This document shows positions 18,093 to 26,392 of a stretch of DNA of 26,932 nt, one piece after another. The notes under the pieces are model-generated. The model was not told where the DNA came from. It worked only from the letters and a program-made list of their open reading frames with translations, and made no database searches. The stretch is from Pseudomonadota bacterium. GTDB taxonomy: Bacteria > Pseudomonadota > Gammaproteobacteria > Burkholderiales > Thiobacillaceae. A program made the position numbers and the translations under genes. The stretch lies in the NCBI GenBank assembly GCA_021836225.1, contig JAKBJA010000187.1, forward strand, positions 1 to 26,932, written 5' to 3'. Positions within the stretch are counted from its first letter, which is position 1. Every line of letters begins with the position of its first letter.

Positions 18093-19043
18093 TTACTGGG
18101 ACGTCTCGCCGACGATGCGCCACTGGCCATTCTGCAATGCCAGTTTCAGCGTTTTGGTCACGGTGGAGTTCAGGCGGTCGGAACGGTAGGCCTGGCGGAA
18201 GGTGGCGCTGGCGGTGTCGCCCTGCTGCTCGATCTTGAGGTCGCTGATCTGCACTTCGATGCTCTTGGGCGCAGTGATGCGGGCGCGGCGTTGGGCTTCC
18301 CAGTTCGCGCGCGTCATGCCATCGGCGGTGAAATCGCTGGCGTAGGCGGCCAAGTAGGCATCGACGTCACGCGCCGACCAGGCTTGTGCCCAGCGGGTGA
18401 TGGCGGCTTCGATGCCGGCGTTTGCCGGGGCGGGGCTGACAGGAGAGGGGTCCGCAGCGGCCACCCTGGCGACGGCGGCAACGGGCTTGGCGGAAGCGGC
18501 GGCGACCGGTTTGGCAGTAGCCGGCTTGCGCGGTTGCCCGCCGCCTATCATGTCCTGGATCAGTGCAAGCTTGGTCTGCGCGGCGGCATTCTTGTTGTCG
18601 AGCGCCAGTGCCTTGTCGTAGGCGATCGAGGCCATCTTGGCGTAGATGTCGCCGAGGTTTTCGTGGGCGGTGGCGTAGCTGGGATGGGTGCGGATCGCCA
18701 TCTCCAGCGCGTTCTTCGCTTCCTCGTACTTGCTTTGCGAGGCGTACAGCACGGCCAGGTTGTTGTAGGGTTCGGGCAGTTCCGGGTAATCCTCGGTCAG
18801 GCCGGTGAACACGGTGATGGCATCGTTGGTCTTGCCCTGGTCGGCGAGGATCAGCCCCTTGAGGAAGCGTGCCTGCGCATCTTTCGGGTTTTTGGCCAGA
18901 TAGCGGTTGGCGCGGTCGAGCGCGCCGTTGAGGTCGCCCTTGCGGAACTGCTGGTTGATTTCCTGGACTTCATTGGCCAGAACGGGCGTGCTGGCGACGA
19001 TGACGCAGGCGACAACGGCAGCAAAGAAACGTGACAAAGCCAT
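18093..19043 (-). CDS. Exported TPR protein with C-terminal NTF2-like domain
   Basis: The 316-residue protein begins with a signal peptide (MALSRFFAAVVACVIVASTPVLA, cleavage near residue 23). TPR helices follow (about 25-160: FRKGDLNGALDRANRYLAKN, LPEPYNNLAVLYASQSKYEE, HPSYATAHENLGDIYAKMA). Then come a Pro/Ala linker (about 170-205) and an NTF2-like domain (about 208-316, ending WRIVGETSQ) that resembles the C-terminus of the adjacent L,D-transpeptidase. It is probably a periplasmic partner or scaffold for that enzyme; this is an inference from adjacency and shared domain. ATG 19043 is preferred; ATG 19061 would add six residues. It is the first gene of the minus-strand operon. Confidence 0.82.
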   Translation of the reverse strand: MALSRFFAAVVACVIVASTPVLANEVQEINQQFRKGDLNGALDRANRYLAKNPKDAQARFLKGLILADQGKTNDAITVFTGLTEDYPELPEPYNNLAVLYASQSKYEEAKNALEMAIRTHPSYATAHENLGDIYAKMASIAYDKALALDNKNAAAQTKLALIQDMIGGGQPRKPATAKPVAAASAKPVAAVARVAAADPSPVSPAPANAGIEAAITRWAQAWSARDVDAYLAAYASDFTADGMTRANWEAQRRARITAPKSIEVQISDLKIEQQGDTASATFRQAYRSDRLNSTVTKTLKLALQNGQWRIVGETSQ

Positions 19044-19078
19044 GTGATATGCTCGGATCATCTTGGGAAGCAGGCATT

Positions 19079-19091
19079 CTAACAAGGTTAG
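19079..19091. promoter_or_regulatory. Inverted repeat in the divergent TPR gene/cysS gap
   Basis: CTAAC (19079-19083) and GTTAG (19087-19091) are separated by AAG in the 120-base gap between the two divergent genes. On the minus strand it overlaps a weak promoter candidate (TTGTTA-17-GATGAT). It could be an operator, but a 5-bp arm may be chance. No other clear signal was seen in 19044-19163. Confidence 0.25.
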
Positions 19092-19163
19092 CCCTCGCTG
19101 AGACAGTCGGCGCGCCGCTTGATTCCCGCATGTCGCCATTCCGTCTGTAGCCCGCTTGCATTC

Positions 19164-20531
19164 ATGTTGCACATTACCAATTCCCTGACGCGCACCAAGG
19201 AAGAATTCGTTCCGATCACTCCCGGCCGGGTCCGCATGTATGTGTGCGGGATGACGGTCTACGACCTGTGCCATCTTGGCCATGCCCGGGTGTTCGTGGT
19301 GTTCGACATGGTGACCCGCTGGCTGCGCGCAAGCGGCTATCAGGTCGAATACGTAAGAAACATTACGGACATCGACGACAAAATCATTAGACGTGCGCAG
19401 GAAAATGGCGAAACCCCCGCCGCGCTGACCGAACGCTTCATCGCGGCGATGCACGAGGACGAACGCGCGCTCGGCGTGCTGCCGCCCGACCGCGAGCCGC
19501 GCGCCACCGGGTATGTGGCGCAGATGCTGGCGCTGATCGGGCAACTGGTCGATAACGGTCTGGCCTATCCGGCACCCAACGGCGATGTCTATTACAGCGT
19601 GCGCGGCTTCCCCGCCTACGGCCGCCTGTCCGGCAAGAGCCTCGACGAACTGCGTGCCGGCGAGCGGGTGGAGATCGACCCCAACAAGCGCGACCCGATG
19701 GACTTCGTGCTGTGGAAGGCCGCCAAACCCGGCGAGCCGGCCTGGGAGTCGCCGTGGGGGCCGGGGCGCCCCGGCTGGCACATCGAATGCTCGGCGATGA
19801 GCGCCGACCTGCTCGGCAAGCACTTCGACATCCACGGCGGTGGCCAGGACCTGCAGTTCCCGCACCACGAAAACGAAATCGCCCAGTCCGAGGGCGCGCA
19901 CGGCTGCACCTTCGTCAACTACTGGCTGCACAACGGCTTCGTGCGGGTGGACAACGAAAAGATGTCGAAATCGCTCGGCAACTTCTTCACCATCCGCGAG
20001 GTGCTGGAGCAATACGACGCCGAGGTGGTGCGCTTCTTCATCCTGCGCGCGCACTACCGCAGCCCGCTGAACTATTCGGACGCCCACCTCGACGACGCCA
20101 AAGGCGCGCTGACACGGCTGTACACCGCGCTGAAACACACGCCGGTCACGCAGGCCGCACCCGACTGGAGCCACCCCGCTGCGCTGTGCTTCAAGGCGGC
20201 GATGGACGACGATTTCAACACCCCGGAAGCCCTCGCGGTGCTGTTCGAACTGGCCGGCGAAGCCAACCGCGGCGACGCAGGCGCCGCACAGATCCTGCGC
20301 AGCCTCGGCGGCGTGCTCGGCCTGCTGCAGCGCGATGCGGCGGATTTCCTGCAGGCGGGCAGCACTTCCGGCGGCCTCTCCGAAGCCGAGATCGAAGCCT
20401 TGATCGCGGCCCGCCAGGCGGCGCGCAAGGCAAAGGACTTTGCCGAATCCGACCGCATCCGCGATGCGCTGACGGCAGCCGGCATCGTGCTGGAAGACGG
20501 GGCCGGCGGCACCAGCTGGCGCCGCGCCTGA
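19164..20531 (+). CDS. cysS: Cysteinyl-tRNA synthetase
   Basis: CysS charges tRNA-Cys. ATG 19164 ([15 protein letters not shown]) matches the family N-terminus; the frame from 19119 adds unrelated residues. The 455-residue class I synthetase has the HIGH motif as CHLGHAR (H37-H40), the zinc ligand C28 in [13 protein letters not shown], further zinc ligands in HIECSAMS and [11 protein letters not shown], and KMSKS at 266-270. The DALR-type helical domain ends with the [16 protein letters not shown] segment. It is divergent from the TPR gene, with 120 bases between the starts. Confidence 0.97.
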   Translation: MLHITNSLTRTKEEFVPITPGRVRMYVCGMTVYDLCHLGHARVFVVFDMVTRWLRASGYQVEYVRNITDIDDKIIRRAQENGETPAALTERFIAAMHEDERALGVLPPDREPRATGYVAQMLALIGQLVDNGLAYPAPNGDVYYSVRGFPAYGRLSGKSLDELRAGERVEIDPNKRDPMDFVLWKAAKPGEPAWESPWGPGRPGWHIECSAMSADLLGKHFDIHGGGQDLQFPHHENEIAQSEGAHGCTFVNYWLHNGFVRVDNEKMSKSLGNFFTIREVLEQYDAEVVRFFILRAHYRSPLNYSDAHLDDAKGALTRLYTALKHTPVTQAAPDWSHPAALCFKAAMDDDFNTPEALAVLFELAGEANRGDAGAAQILRSLGGVLGLLQRDAADFLQAGSTSGGLSEAEIEALIAARQAARKAKDFAESDRIRDALTAAGIVLEDGAGGTSWRRA

Positions 20532-20553
20532 AACGCCGGCACCCTGCAGCAAC

Positions 20554-21009
20554 ATGACAATCCATCCCCTGGTCCTGGTCGGCGCCGCAGGCTGGCTGCA
20601 TCCTGCGTGGCGCAACGGGTTTTATCCCGAGGGGCTGCCGGACGACTGGCTGTTGTCTTATTACAACACGCAATTCTCGGCGGTCTATCTGCCGGCCGCC
20701 GTCTGGCAGACCGCATCCGACGCGAGCTGGGCGCAATGGCTCGACGACACCCAGGACGGGTTTTATTTCGTGCTGGGAGCGGGCGATGCGGCGCCGGCCA
20801 GGCCCGCTTCGACGCGGGTCGTGCTGGCCAGCCCAGCGTGGGAAGATGCGCATGTCTGGTGGCTCGACGACGCGCCGGATCTGCGTCTGCTGGCGCAACG
20901 CATCACCCGGCAGGCAGCGTCGGGGGAACCCCTGTTCGTATTCAGCCGCAGTGGCAACCTCGAACTGATGGAGCAGGCCAACACCCTGCGGCAGGTGATG
21001 GGTTACTGA
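20554..21009 (+). CDS. Short DUF72 (YecE)-like protein
   Basis: The 151-residue protein begins LVGAAGWLHPAWRNGFYPEG followed by WLLSYYNTQFSAVYLP, which resembles the N-terminal strand-loop of DUF72/YecE proteins (GxSGWxYxxWRGxFYPxG, then a YYxxxFxxVE segment). Those proteins are usually about 240-300 residues in a TIM-barrel fold, so this is a shortened or diverged version. The C-terminal half is rich in Trp and Asp and unlike the usual family. Function is unknown. It starts 22 bases after cysS and probably shares its transcript. Confidence 0.6.
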   Translation: MTIHPLVLVGAAGWLHPAWRNGFYPEGLPDDWLLSYYNTQFSAVYLPAAVWQTASDASWAQWLDDTQDGFYFVLGAGDAAPARPASTRVVLASPAWEDAHVWWLDDAPDLRLLAQRITRQAASGEPLFVFSRSGNLELMEQANTLRQVMGY

Positions 21010-21023
21010 GTCCGCGTTAAAAA

Positions 21024-21051
21024 CACCGGCCTCATGGCGGCGGCGCCGGTG
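21024..21051 (-). terminator. Hairpin with U-tract on the minus strand
   Basis: CACCGGC (21024-21030) and GCCGGTG (21045-21051) form a 7-bp stem with a 14-base loop. On the minus strand it is followed by five T (21023-21019), giving a terminator form; on the plus strand there is no T-run. It lies between the DUF72-like gene and mlaF, where no minus-strand gene is seen upstream of it, so it may block antisense transcription or simply separate the two units. Confidence 0.4.
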
Positions 21052-21059
21052 CGCTTGGG

Positions 21060-21065
21060 TAAAAT
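21060..21065 (+). promoter_or_regulatory. Possible -10 element for the mla operon
   Basis: TAAAAT matches five of six bases of the sigma70 -10 consensus in an AT-rich patch before mlaF, but I see no good -35 box at 16-18 bases upstream. Transcription would begin near 21072, giving a leader of about 26 bases with ACAGG (21084-21088) before the TTG start. Confidence 0.25.
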
Positions 21066-21097
21066 GGCAGCCCGAATAAAAATACAGGTTCGATTTC

Positions 21098-21910
21098 TTG
21101 CAACACGACAATCTGGTCGAAATCGAAGATGTCGCATTTGGCTATGGCGCCCGGCCGGTTTTGAAGGGCATCAACCTGACCGCCCGACGCGGGCAGGTCA
21201 TCGCCATCATGGGCAGCAGCGGTTGCGGCAAAACTACGCTTTTGCGTCTGATCGGCGGGCAGATCAAGCCCGGCCAGGGCAGGGTGCGCGTGGCGGGCGA
21301 GTCCGTGGGCGAACTCGACCCGGCCGGGCTGTACCGCCTGCGCCGCAAGATGGGCATGCTGTTCCAGTTCGGCGCGCTGTTCACCGACATCTCGGTGTTC
21401 GACAATGTGGCGTTCCAGTTGCGCGAGCACACCGACCTGCCGGAAGACGCCATCCGCGACCTGGCCCTGATGAAACTGCACGCCGTCGGGCTGCGCGGCG
21501 CCGCGCACCTGATGCCGGCCGAACTGTCCGGCGGCATGGCGCGGCGGGTGGCGCTGGCGCGCTCGATCGCGCTCGACCCCATGCTGGTGATGTACGACGA
21601 GCCGTTTGCCGGGCTCGACCCGATTTCGCTGGGGGTGACAGGCAACCTGATCCGCCGCCTGACCGACACCCTGGGGCTGACCTCGCTGGTGGTGACGCAC
21701 GATGTTCAGGAATCGCTGAAGATCGTCGATTACGTGTATTTCGTCTCGGAGGGCGTGATCGTCGCCGAGGGCACGGCAGAGGACATCCGCGCGTCCGATC
21801 TGCCTTACGTGCACCAGTTCGTGCATGGCGAGGCCGACGGCCCGGTGCCGTTCCATTACCCGGCGCCGCCCTATGCCGATGATCTGGGATTGAGGAGACA
21901 GGGTGCTTAA
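21098..21910 (+). CDS. mlaF: Phospholipid transport ABC ATPase MlaF
   Basis: MlaF powers the MlaFEDB inner-membrane complex that moves phospholipids between the membranes. The 270-residue protein has Walker A GSSGCGKT (39-46), the signature LSGGMARRVALARS, Walker B LVMYDEPFAGLD and switch VVTHD, with the Mla-type stretch LFQFGALFTDISVFDNVAF. An in-frame TAA at 21077-21079 leaves TTG 21098 as the only reasonable start, with ACAGG upstream. It overlaps mlaE by 8 bases. Confidence 0.95.
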   Translation: MQHDNLVEIEDVAFGYGARPVLKGINLTARRGQVIAIMGSSGCGKTTLLRLIGGQIKPGQGRVRVAGESVGELDPAGLYRLRRKMGMLFQFGALFTDISVFDNVAFQLREHTDLPEDAIRDLALMKLHAVGLRGAAHLMPAELSGGMARRVALARSIALDPMLVMYDEPFAGLDPISLGVTGNLIRRLTDTLGLTSLVVTHDVQESLKIVDYVYFVSEGVIVAEGTAEDIRASDLPYVHQFVHGEADGPVPFHYPAPPYADDLGLRRQGA

Positions 21911-22691
21911 GCAATCGATAGAAAACCTCGGGCGGAGCACGATCGAGGGCGTGTGGCGCATCGGCTTTGCCGCCCGCTTCTTCGTGGCGATGCTGCTGCA
22001 TTCGGGCACTGCATTCCGCCGTTTCGGTCTCACCATTCGCGAGATGTATTTCTCCGGCGTGCTCTCGCTCATCATCATTCTGGTGTCGGGCCTGTTCGTC
22101 GGCATGGTGCTCGGGCTGCAGGGCTACGAAACCCTGCAGCGCTATGGTTCCGAATCGGCCCTGGGTACGCTGGTGGCGCTCTCCCTGGTGCGCGAGCTGG
22201 GGCCGGTGCTGGCGGGGCTCCTGTTCGCCAGTCGCGCCGGATCGGCCATCACCGCGGAGATCGGGCTGATGAAGGCGACCGAGCAGCTGTCGGCGATGGA
22301 AATGATGGCGGTCGACCCCATCGCCCGCGTGGTGGCGCCGCGCTTCTGGGCCGGGGTGATTTCGATGCCGCTGCTGGCGGCCTTGTTTTCGGCGATGGGG
22401 ATCCTCGGCGGTTATCTGGTCGGGGTGGTGCTGATCGGCGTCGACGAAGGCTCGTTCTGGTCGCAAATGAAGAGCGCTGTCGATTTCGAGCAGGACATCC
22501 TGAACGGCGTCATCAAGAGCGTGGTGTTCGGCGTTGCCATCACCACCATTGCGCTGTTCGAGGGCTACGACGCACCGCCGACAGCCGAAGGCGTGTCGGG
22601 TGCCACCACGCGCACCGTGGTGACCTCCAGCCTGGCCGTGCTGGCGCTGGATTTTGTTTTGACCGCATTCATGTTCCGGGGACTTAATTAA
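21903..22691 (+). CDS. mlaE: Phospholipid transport permease MlaE
   Basis: MlaE is the multi-span permease of the Mla complex. The 262-residue protein has the family core GLFVGMVLGLQGYETLQRYG, the LVRELGPVLAGLLFASRAGSAITAEIG block and the C-terminal GVSGATTRTVVTSS motif, with about five to six hydrophobic segments. The start is GTG 21903 with GAGGAG at 21892-21897, inside the end of mlaF. mlaD follows without a gap. Confidence 0.96.
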   Translation: MLKQSIENLGRSTIEGVWRIGFAARFFVAMLLHSGTAFRRFGLTIREMYFSGVLSLIIILVSGLFVGMVLGLQGYETLQRYGSESALGTLVALSLVRELGPVLAGLLFASRAGSAITAEIGLMKATEQLSAMEMMAVDPIARVVAPRFWAGVISMPLLAALFSAMGILGGYLVGVVLIGVDEGSFWSQMKSAVDFEQDILNGVIKSVVFGVAITTIALFEGYDAPPTAEGVSGATTRTVVTSSLAVLALDFVLTAFMFRGLN

Positions 22692-23159
22692 ATGAACAAG
22701 ACCGTACTCGATCTCTGGGTGGGATTATTTGTCATCGCAGGCATTGCCGCGCTGCTGTTCCTGGCGCTCAAGGTTGGCAGCATGAGTGCCGTAAGCGCAT
22801 CCAACAGCTACGAAGTCGTCGCGCGCTTCGACAACATCGGCGGGCTCAAGCCGCGTGCGCCGATCAAGAGCGCCGGGGTGGTGGTGGGCAGGGTGGCGGA
22901 TATTCGTTTTGACAATGAAACTTTCGAAGCCGCGGTCACCCTTCGCCTCGACAAGCGCTATGCTTTTCCCAAGGACACCTCGGCCGCCATCATGACCTCG
23001 GGCCTGCTGGGCGAACAGTATGTTGGCCTGGAAGCGGGTGGCGACAGCGAGACATTGAAGGACCAGGACCGGATTCTCATCACCCAGTCCGCCGTGGTGC
23101 TGGAAAATCTGATCGGACAATTTATATACGGTAAGGCTCAAGAAGGAGCGCCCCAATGA
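22692..23159 (+). CDS. mlaD: MCE-domain phospholipid carrier MlaD
   Basis: MlaD forms a hexameric ring in the periplasm, anchored by one N-terminal span, and hands lipid between MlaE and MlaC. The 155-residue protein has the anchor (about 6-28, LWVGLFVIAGIAALLFLALKVG) and an MCE domain (about 38-118) with FDNIGGLKPRAPIKSAGVVVG and the GLLGEQYVGLEAGG motif. The C-terminal tail is short. ATG 22692 directly follows the mlaE stop, and its stop overlaps the next start (ATGA). Confidence 0.96.
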   Translation: MNKTVLDLWVGLFVIAGIAALLFLALKVGSMSAVSASNSYEVVARFDNIGGLKPRAPIKSAGVVVGRVADIRFDNETFEAAVTLRLDKRYAFPKDTSAAIMTSGLLGEQYVGLEAGGDSETLKDQDRILITQSAVVLENLIGQFIYGKAQEGAPQ

Positions 23160-24517
23160 AACTCAAATCACTCACCCACACCCTCCTGGCTGCCGGCTTT
23201 CTGCTGGCCGCATTGCCCGCGCAGGCAGAGACCATCAACCTGCAGCAGGCAGTGCAAATGAGCCTGGCCGCCGATCCCCGCATCAAGGAGCGCGAACAGG
23301 TGGTCGAGGCTGCCCGCGGCATGCTGGAGGAAGTGCAGGGCAACGCGGGCTGGCGGGTCAGCGCCAATGCCTTCATCGGCCTGGCGCCGGAGGTCGAGGG
23401 CGGGTTTTATCAAGGCGGCGCGTTTAGCGGTACCGTGCCGCGTACCGACGGCGACAAGATCGACGGCATTTCCGACTGGACGCATCTCGACTTCGCGCTG
23501 ATCAAGCCGCTCTACACATTCGGCAAGGTCGAACGTTACGGCGAGGCCGCGCAGGGCAATATCGACCTCAAGCGCGGCGAACTCAAGCAGACGCGCGGCG
23601 ACACGATATATGACACCAAGCGCGCCTATTTCGGCTATCTGACCGCGCGCGACATCCGGGTTTTCCTGGAAGACATGCAGGAGCGGCTGAACAGCGCCAT
23701 CAAGTCGGTCGAGCGCAACCTGAAGGAAGAAACCGGCGAGTCCAGACAGTCGGACCTGTATGCGCTGCAAACCGCCAAAGGCCTGCTGGCCAAGTATGTG
23801 CACCAGGCGCGCGCGGTCGAGAAAATCAGCCTCGATGGCCTGAAAGTGCTGACCGGCGTCGGATTGAAGGCCGAACTTTCCGTGGCCGACGAACGGATCG
23901 AGCCGGTGCCCTTCCCGCAGATCGAGCTGGCCGATTTCCAGGCGCGCGCCCTGCAGGAGCGTCCGGAAATGCAGCAGCTCGAAGCGGGACTGCGTGCCCG
24001 TCGCGCCCTGGTGGCCGCCAAAAAGGCCGACCGCATGCCGGACGTGTACGCCGGCGTGATAGGCCAGTTCAACTATGCCTCGCAGCGCGAACGGCTGGAC
24101 AATCCCTACCTCTACGACCCCTTCAACGGCGGCGGCCTCACCCCGGTGGTGGGGGTCAAATGGGACAGCGTGTTCGGCGTCGCCAGCGCGCGCGTCAACC
24201 AGGCGCAGGCCGAACTGGAAGCGCTCAACCACAAGAAGGCGTTTGCGGTGGCCGGCATCCCGTTTGAAGTGAGCGAAGCCTACGCCAACGCCCGCGCCAA
24301 CCATGACGCGCAGCGCGACCTGGCCGAAGGCGCGGCGGCCGCGCGGCGCTGGATGGTGGCGACCATGGCCGATTTGTCGGCCGGCATCGAAACCGCCGAC
24401 AAGGTGGCCGACGCGATCAAGAACCACGTCCTGGCGCAGACCGAATACCTGCGCACGGTCAACGACTACAACATGAATGTGGCGCAACTGGCGCGCCTGA
24501 CGGGTGAACTCAAGTAA
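23156..24517 (+). CDS. TolC-family outer-membrane factor in the mla operon
   Basis: The 453-residue protein starts with a signal peptide (MKLKSLTHTLLAAGFLLAALPAQA) and the TolC-family opening INLQQAVQMSLAADPRIKE. Two long alternating helical/strand repeats follow (about 30-240 and 250-453), with NLKEETGESRQSDLYALQTAK and a second-half ARVNQAQAELEALNHKK segment, as in trimeric outer-membrane channels. It sits between mlaD and mlaC with a four-base overlap (ATGA) to mlaD, the position often held by mlaA (vacJ) in betaproteobacteria. A role as outer-membrane outlet or inlet for the Mla complex is an inference from context; an unrelated efflux partner remains possible. Confidence 0.88.
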   Translation: MKLKSLTHTLLAAGFLLAALPAQAETINLQQAVQMSLAADPRIKEREQVVEAARGMLEEVQGNAGWRVSANAFIGLAPEVEGGFYQGGAFSGTVPRTDGDKIDGISDWTHLDFALIKPLYTFGKVERYGEAAQGNIDLKRGELKQTRGDTIYDTKRAYFGYLTARDIRVFLEDMQERLNSAIKSVERNLKEETGESRQSDLYALQTAKGLLAKYVHQARAVEKISLDGLKVLTGVGLKAELSVADERIEPVPFPQIELADFQARALQERPEMQQLEAGLRARRALVAAKKADRMPDVYAGVIGQFNYASQRERLDNPYLYDPFNGGGLTPVVGVKWDSVFGVASARVNQAQAELEALNHKKAFAVAGIPFEVSEAYANARANHDAQRDLAEGAAAARRWMVATMADLSAGIETADKVADAIKNHVLAQTEYLRTVNDYNMNVAQLARLTGELK

Positions 24518-24579
24518 GCAGCGGACGTCTACCCTTTAGCCGATTGCCCCCCATTTTCTTGAACAGGAATACTTTGAAC

Positions 24580-25212
24580 ATGTTTCGCTCATTTTTGCTG
24601 CTGCTGGCACTGCTGGGATTCAATGCTCCCGCAGCGCTGGCCAATGACACGCCCCCCGACGTTCTGGCACGCACGACCACGCAGGAAGTCCTGACCATCC
24701 TGAAACAGGACAAGGAACTGCAGAACGGCAACCTGACCAAGGTATACCAACTGGTCGAAGCCAAAGTCCTGCCCAACTTCGACTTCAACCGCATGACCCA
24801 GCTGGCCCTCGGCAAGCACTGGCCGCGCGCCACTGCAAAGCAGAAGCAGTCGCTGGTGAACGAGTTTCGCAACCTGCTGGTGCGCACCTATTCCAGTTCG
24901 CTGACCGCATTCACCAATCAGACGGTCGAATTCAAGCCGCTGACGATGAAGCCGGACGACACCGATGTGACCGTGCGTTCCGAAATACGCCAGCCGGGCG
25001 GGCAACCCATTCCCATCAACTACAGCATGTACAAGACGGCCTTCGGCTGGAAGGTCTACGATGTGACGATCGATGGCGTCAGTCTGGTGACAAATTATCG
25101 CGCCTCCTTCTCCAACACCATTCGCCAGAGCGGGATCGACGGTCTGATCAAGGCAATGGCTGACCAATCGGCACGCGGCGAGACCCAACCGGCCCCTCGC
25201 TCCGGTTCGTGA
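24580..25212 (+). CDS. mlaC: Periplasmic phospholipid shuttle MlaC
   Basis: MlaC (Ttg2D/Tol-Pal-like toluene tolerance family) carries phospholipid across the periplasm. ATG 24580 gives a signal peptide (MFRSFLLLLALLGFNAPAALA) and a 210-residue protein; AGGAA at 24565-24569 supports it, whereas the TTG at 24544 would prefix unrelated residues. Family landmarks are VEAKVLPNFDFNRMTQLALGKHW, EFRNLLVRTYSSSL, and the C-terminal WKVYDVTIDGVSLVTNYRASF. A 62-base gap follows the TolC-like gene, with no convincing promoter. The stop overlaps mlaB (GTGA). Confidence 0.95.
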   Translation: MFRSFLLLLALLGFNAPAALANDTPPDVLARTTTQEVLTILKQDKELQNGNLTKVYQLVEAKVLPNFDFNRMTQLALGKHWPRATAKQKQSLVNEFRNLLVRTYSSSLTAFTNQTVEFKPLTMKPDDTDVTVRSEIRQPGGQPIPINYSMYKTAFGWKVYDVTIDGVSLVTNYRASFSNTIRQSGIDGLIKAMADQSARGETQPAPRSGS

Positions 25213-25487
25213 TTGCCTGTGAAGCCAACCGCTGCCGCATCACCGGCGCGGTCACTGTAGACAGCGTGGGCGGGTTGCTGCGCGAGTTGCAGCCCCAGTT
25301 GGCCAAAGGCGTCGATACGCTGGATTTCAGCGGTGTCGAAAACGCCGATTCGGCCGCACTCGCGTTGGTCTTCAGCGCCATGCGGCAGGCAGGGCAGGCC
25401 GGCCGCACGCTGGTCTTGAGGGGCCTGCCAGCGAGCTTCACCACGCTGGCCGAGTTGTATGGGGTGTCCGAGCTGCTGCCGGCATGA
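25209..25487 (+). CDS. mlaB: STAS-domain protein MlaB
   Basis: MlaB is a small cytoplasmic STAS protein that binds and stabilises MlaF. The 92-residue protein has the STAS pattern: strand (RCRITGAVTVDSV), a central LDFSGVENADSAALALV with the conserved serine region, and a C-terminal helix. The start is GTG 25209, overlapping the mlaC stop by four bases. It closes the mla genes and overlaps the next ABC gene (ATGA, 25484-25487). Confidence 0.9.
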   Translation: MIACEANRCRITGAVTVDSVGGLLRELQPQLAKGVDTLDFSGVENADSAALALVFSAMRQAGQAGRTLVLRGLPASFTTLAELYGVSELLPA

Positions 25488-26392
25488 ACCAGGCGGCGCC
25501 TGCAATCCGTGTCAACGCGCTGCGCAAGCGCTTCCGTACCACCCAGGCGCTCGACGGCGTCTCGCTCGACATCCAGCCGGGCGAATTCTTCGGCCTCTTG
25601 GGCCCCAACGGCGCCGGCAAGACCACCCTGATTTCCATTCTTGCGGGACTCACCCGCGCCGATTCCGGCGACGCCGCCATCATGGGCCACGACGTGGTGC
25701 GCGACTATCGCCAGTCGCGCCGCGCGCTCGGCGTGGTGCCGCAGGAACTGGTCTACGATCCCTTCTTCAACGTGCGCGAAACCCTGCGCATCCAGTCCGG
25801 CTACTTCGGTCTCAGGCACAACGACGGCTGGATCGACGAGATCATGCACCACCTCGACCTCACCCCGCATGCCGACAAGAACACCCAGAGCCTGTCGGGC
25901 GGCATGAAGCGCCGCCTGCTGGTGGCGCAGGCGCTGGTGCACAAGCCGCCGGTCATCGTGCTCGACGAGCCGACCGCCGGGGTCGACGTCGACTTGCGCC
26001 GCTCGCTGTGGGAATTCATCAGCGGCCTCAACCGCGAGGGCCACACCATCCTGCTGACCACGCATTACCTGGAAGAGGCCGAGGCCCTGTGCGGCCGCAT
26101 CGCCATGCTGAAAAGCGGCCGCGTCGTCGCCTGCGACACCACGCGCAACCTGCTGCAGCTGACCAACGAGCACTGCGCGCAACTGCGGCTGGATGCGGAA
26201 ACCGTGCCGGCCGTCTGGCAGACCCGCCTGCAGCATGACGCGGACGGCAGCTGGCGCATCAATTTCAGCGAGTACGCCGAACTCGAATCCCTGCTCGCCG
26301 ACCTGCGCAGCGCCGGCGTGCGAGTGCTCGAAATGCAGCTGCAGGAACCCGATCTGGAGGATGTCTTCACCGACATCATGAAGCGGACATGA
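25484..26392 (+). CDS. ABC-2 type transporter ATPase (YadG-like)
   Basis: A 302-residue ATPase with Walker A GPNGAGKT (40-47), signature SLSGGMKRRLLVAQAL, Walker B VIVLDEPTAGVD and switch LTTHYLEEAEALC, followed by a C-terminal segment typical of drug/polysaccharide/lipid exporters of the ABC-2 group. It overlaps mlaB and the permease gene by four bases each. The substrate is unknown; yadGH-like genes after mlaB are a known arrangement in beta- and gammaproteobacteria. Confidence 0.92.
   Translation: MNQAAPAIRVNALRKRFRTTQALDGVSLDIQPGEFFGLLGPNGAGKTTLISILAGLTRADSGDAAIMGHDVVRDYRQSRRALGVVPQELVYDPFFNVRETLRIQSGYFGLRHNDGWIDEIMHHLDLTPHADKNTQSLSGGMKRRLLVAQALVHKPPVIVLDEPTAGVDVDLRRSLWEFISGLNREGHTILLTTHYLEEAEALCGRIAMLKSGRVVACDTTRNLLQLTNEHCAQLRLDAETVPAVWQTRLQHDADGSWRINFSEYAELESLLADLRSAGVRVLEMQLQEPDLEDVFTDIMKRT

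Noticed and set aside
19044..20615. Long N-terminal extension of the TPR gene running antisense through cysS
   Set aside because: cysS is clear on the other strand, and a signal peptide begins at 19043, so the extension is not coding.
24518..24579. Internal promoter before mlaC (TTGCCC-17-GAATAC)
   Set aside because: The -10 match is poor and the operon is otherwise continuous; not enough to support it.
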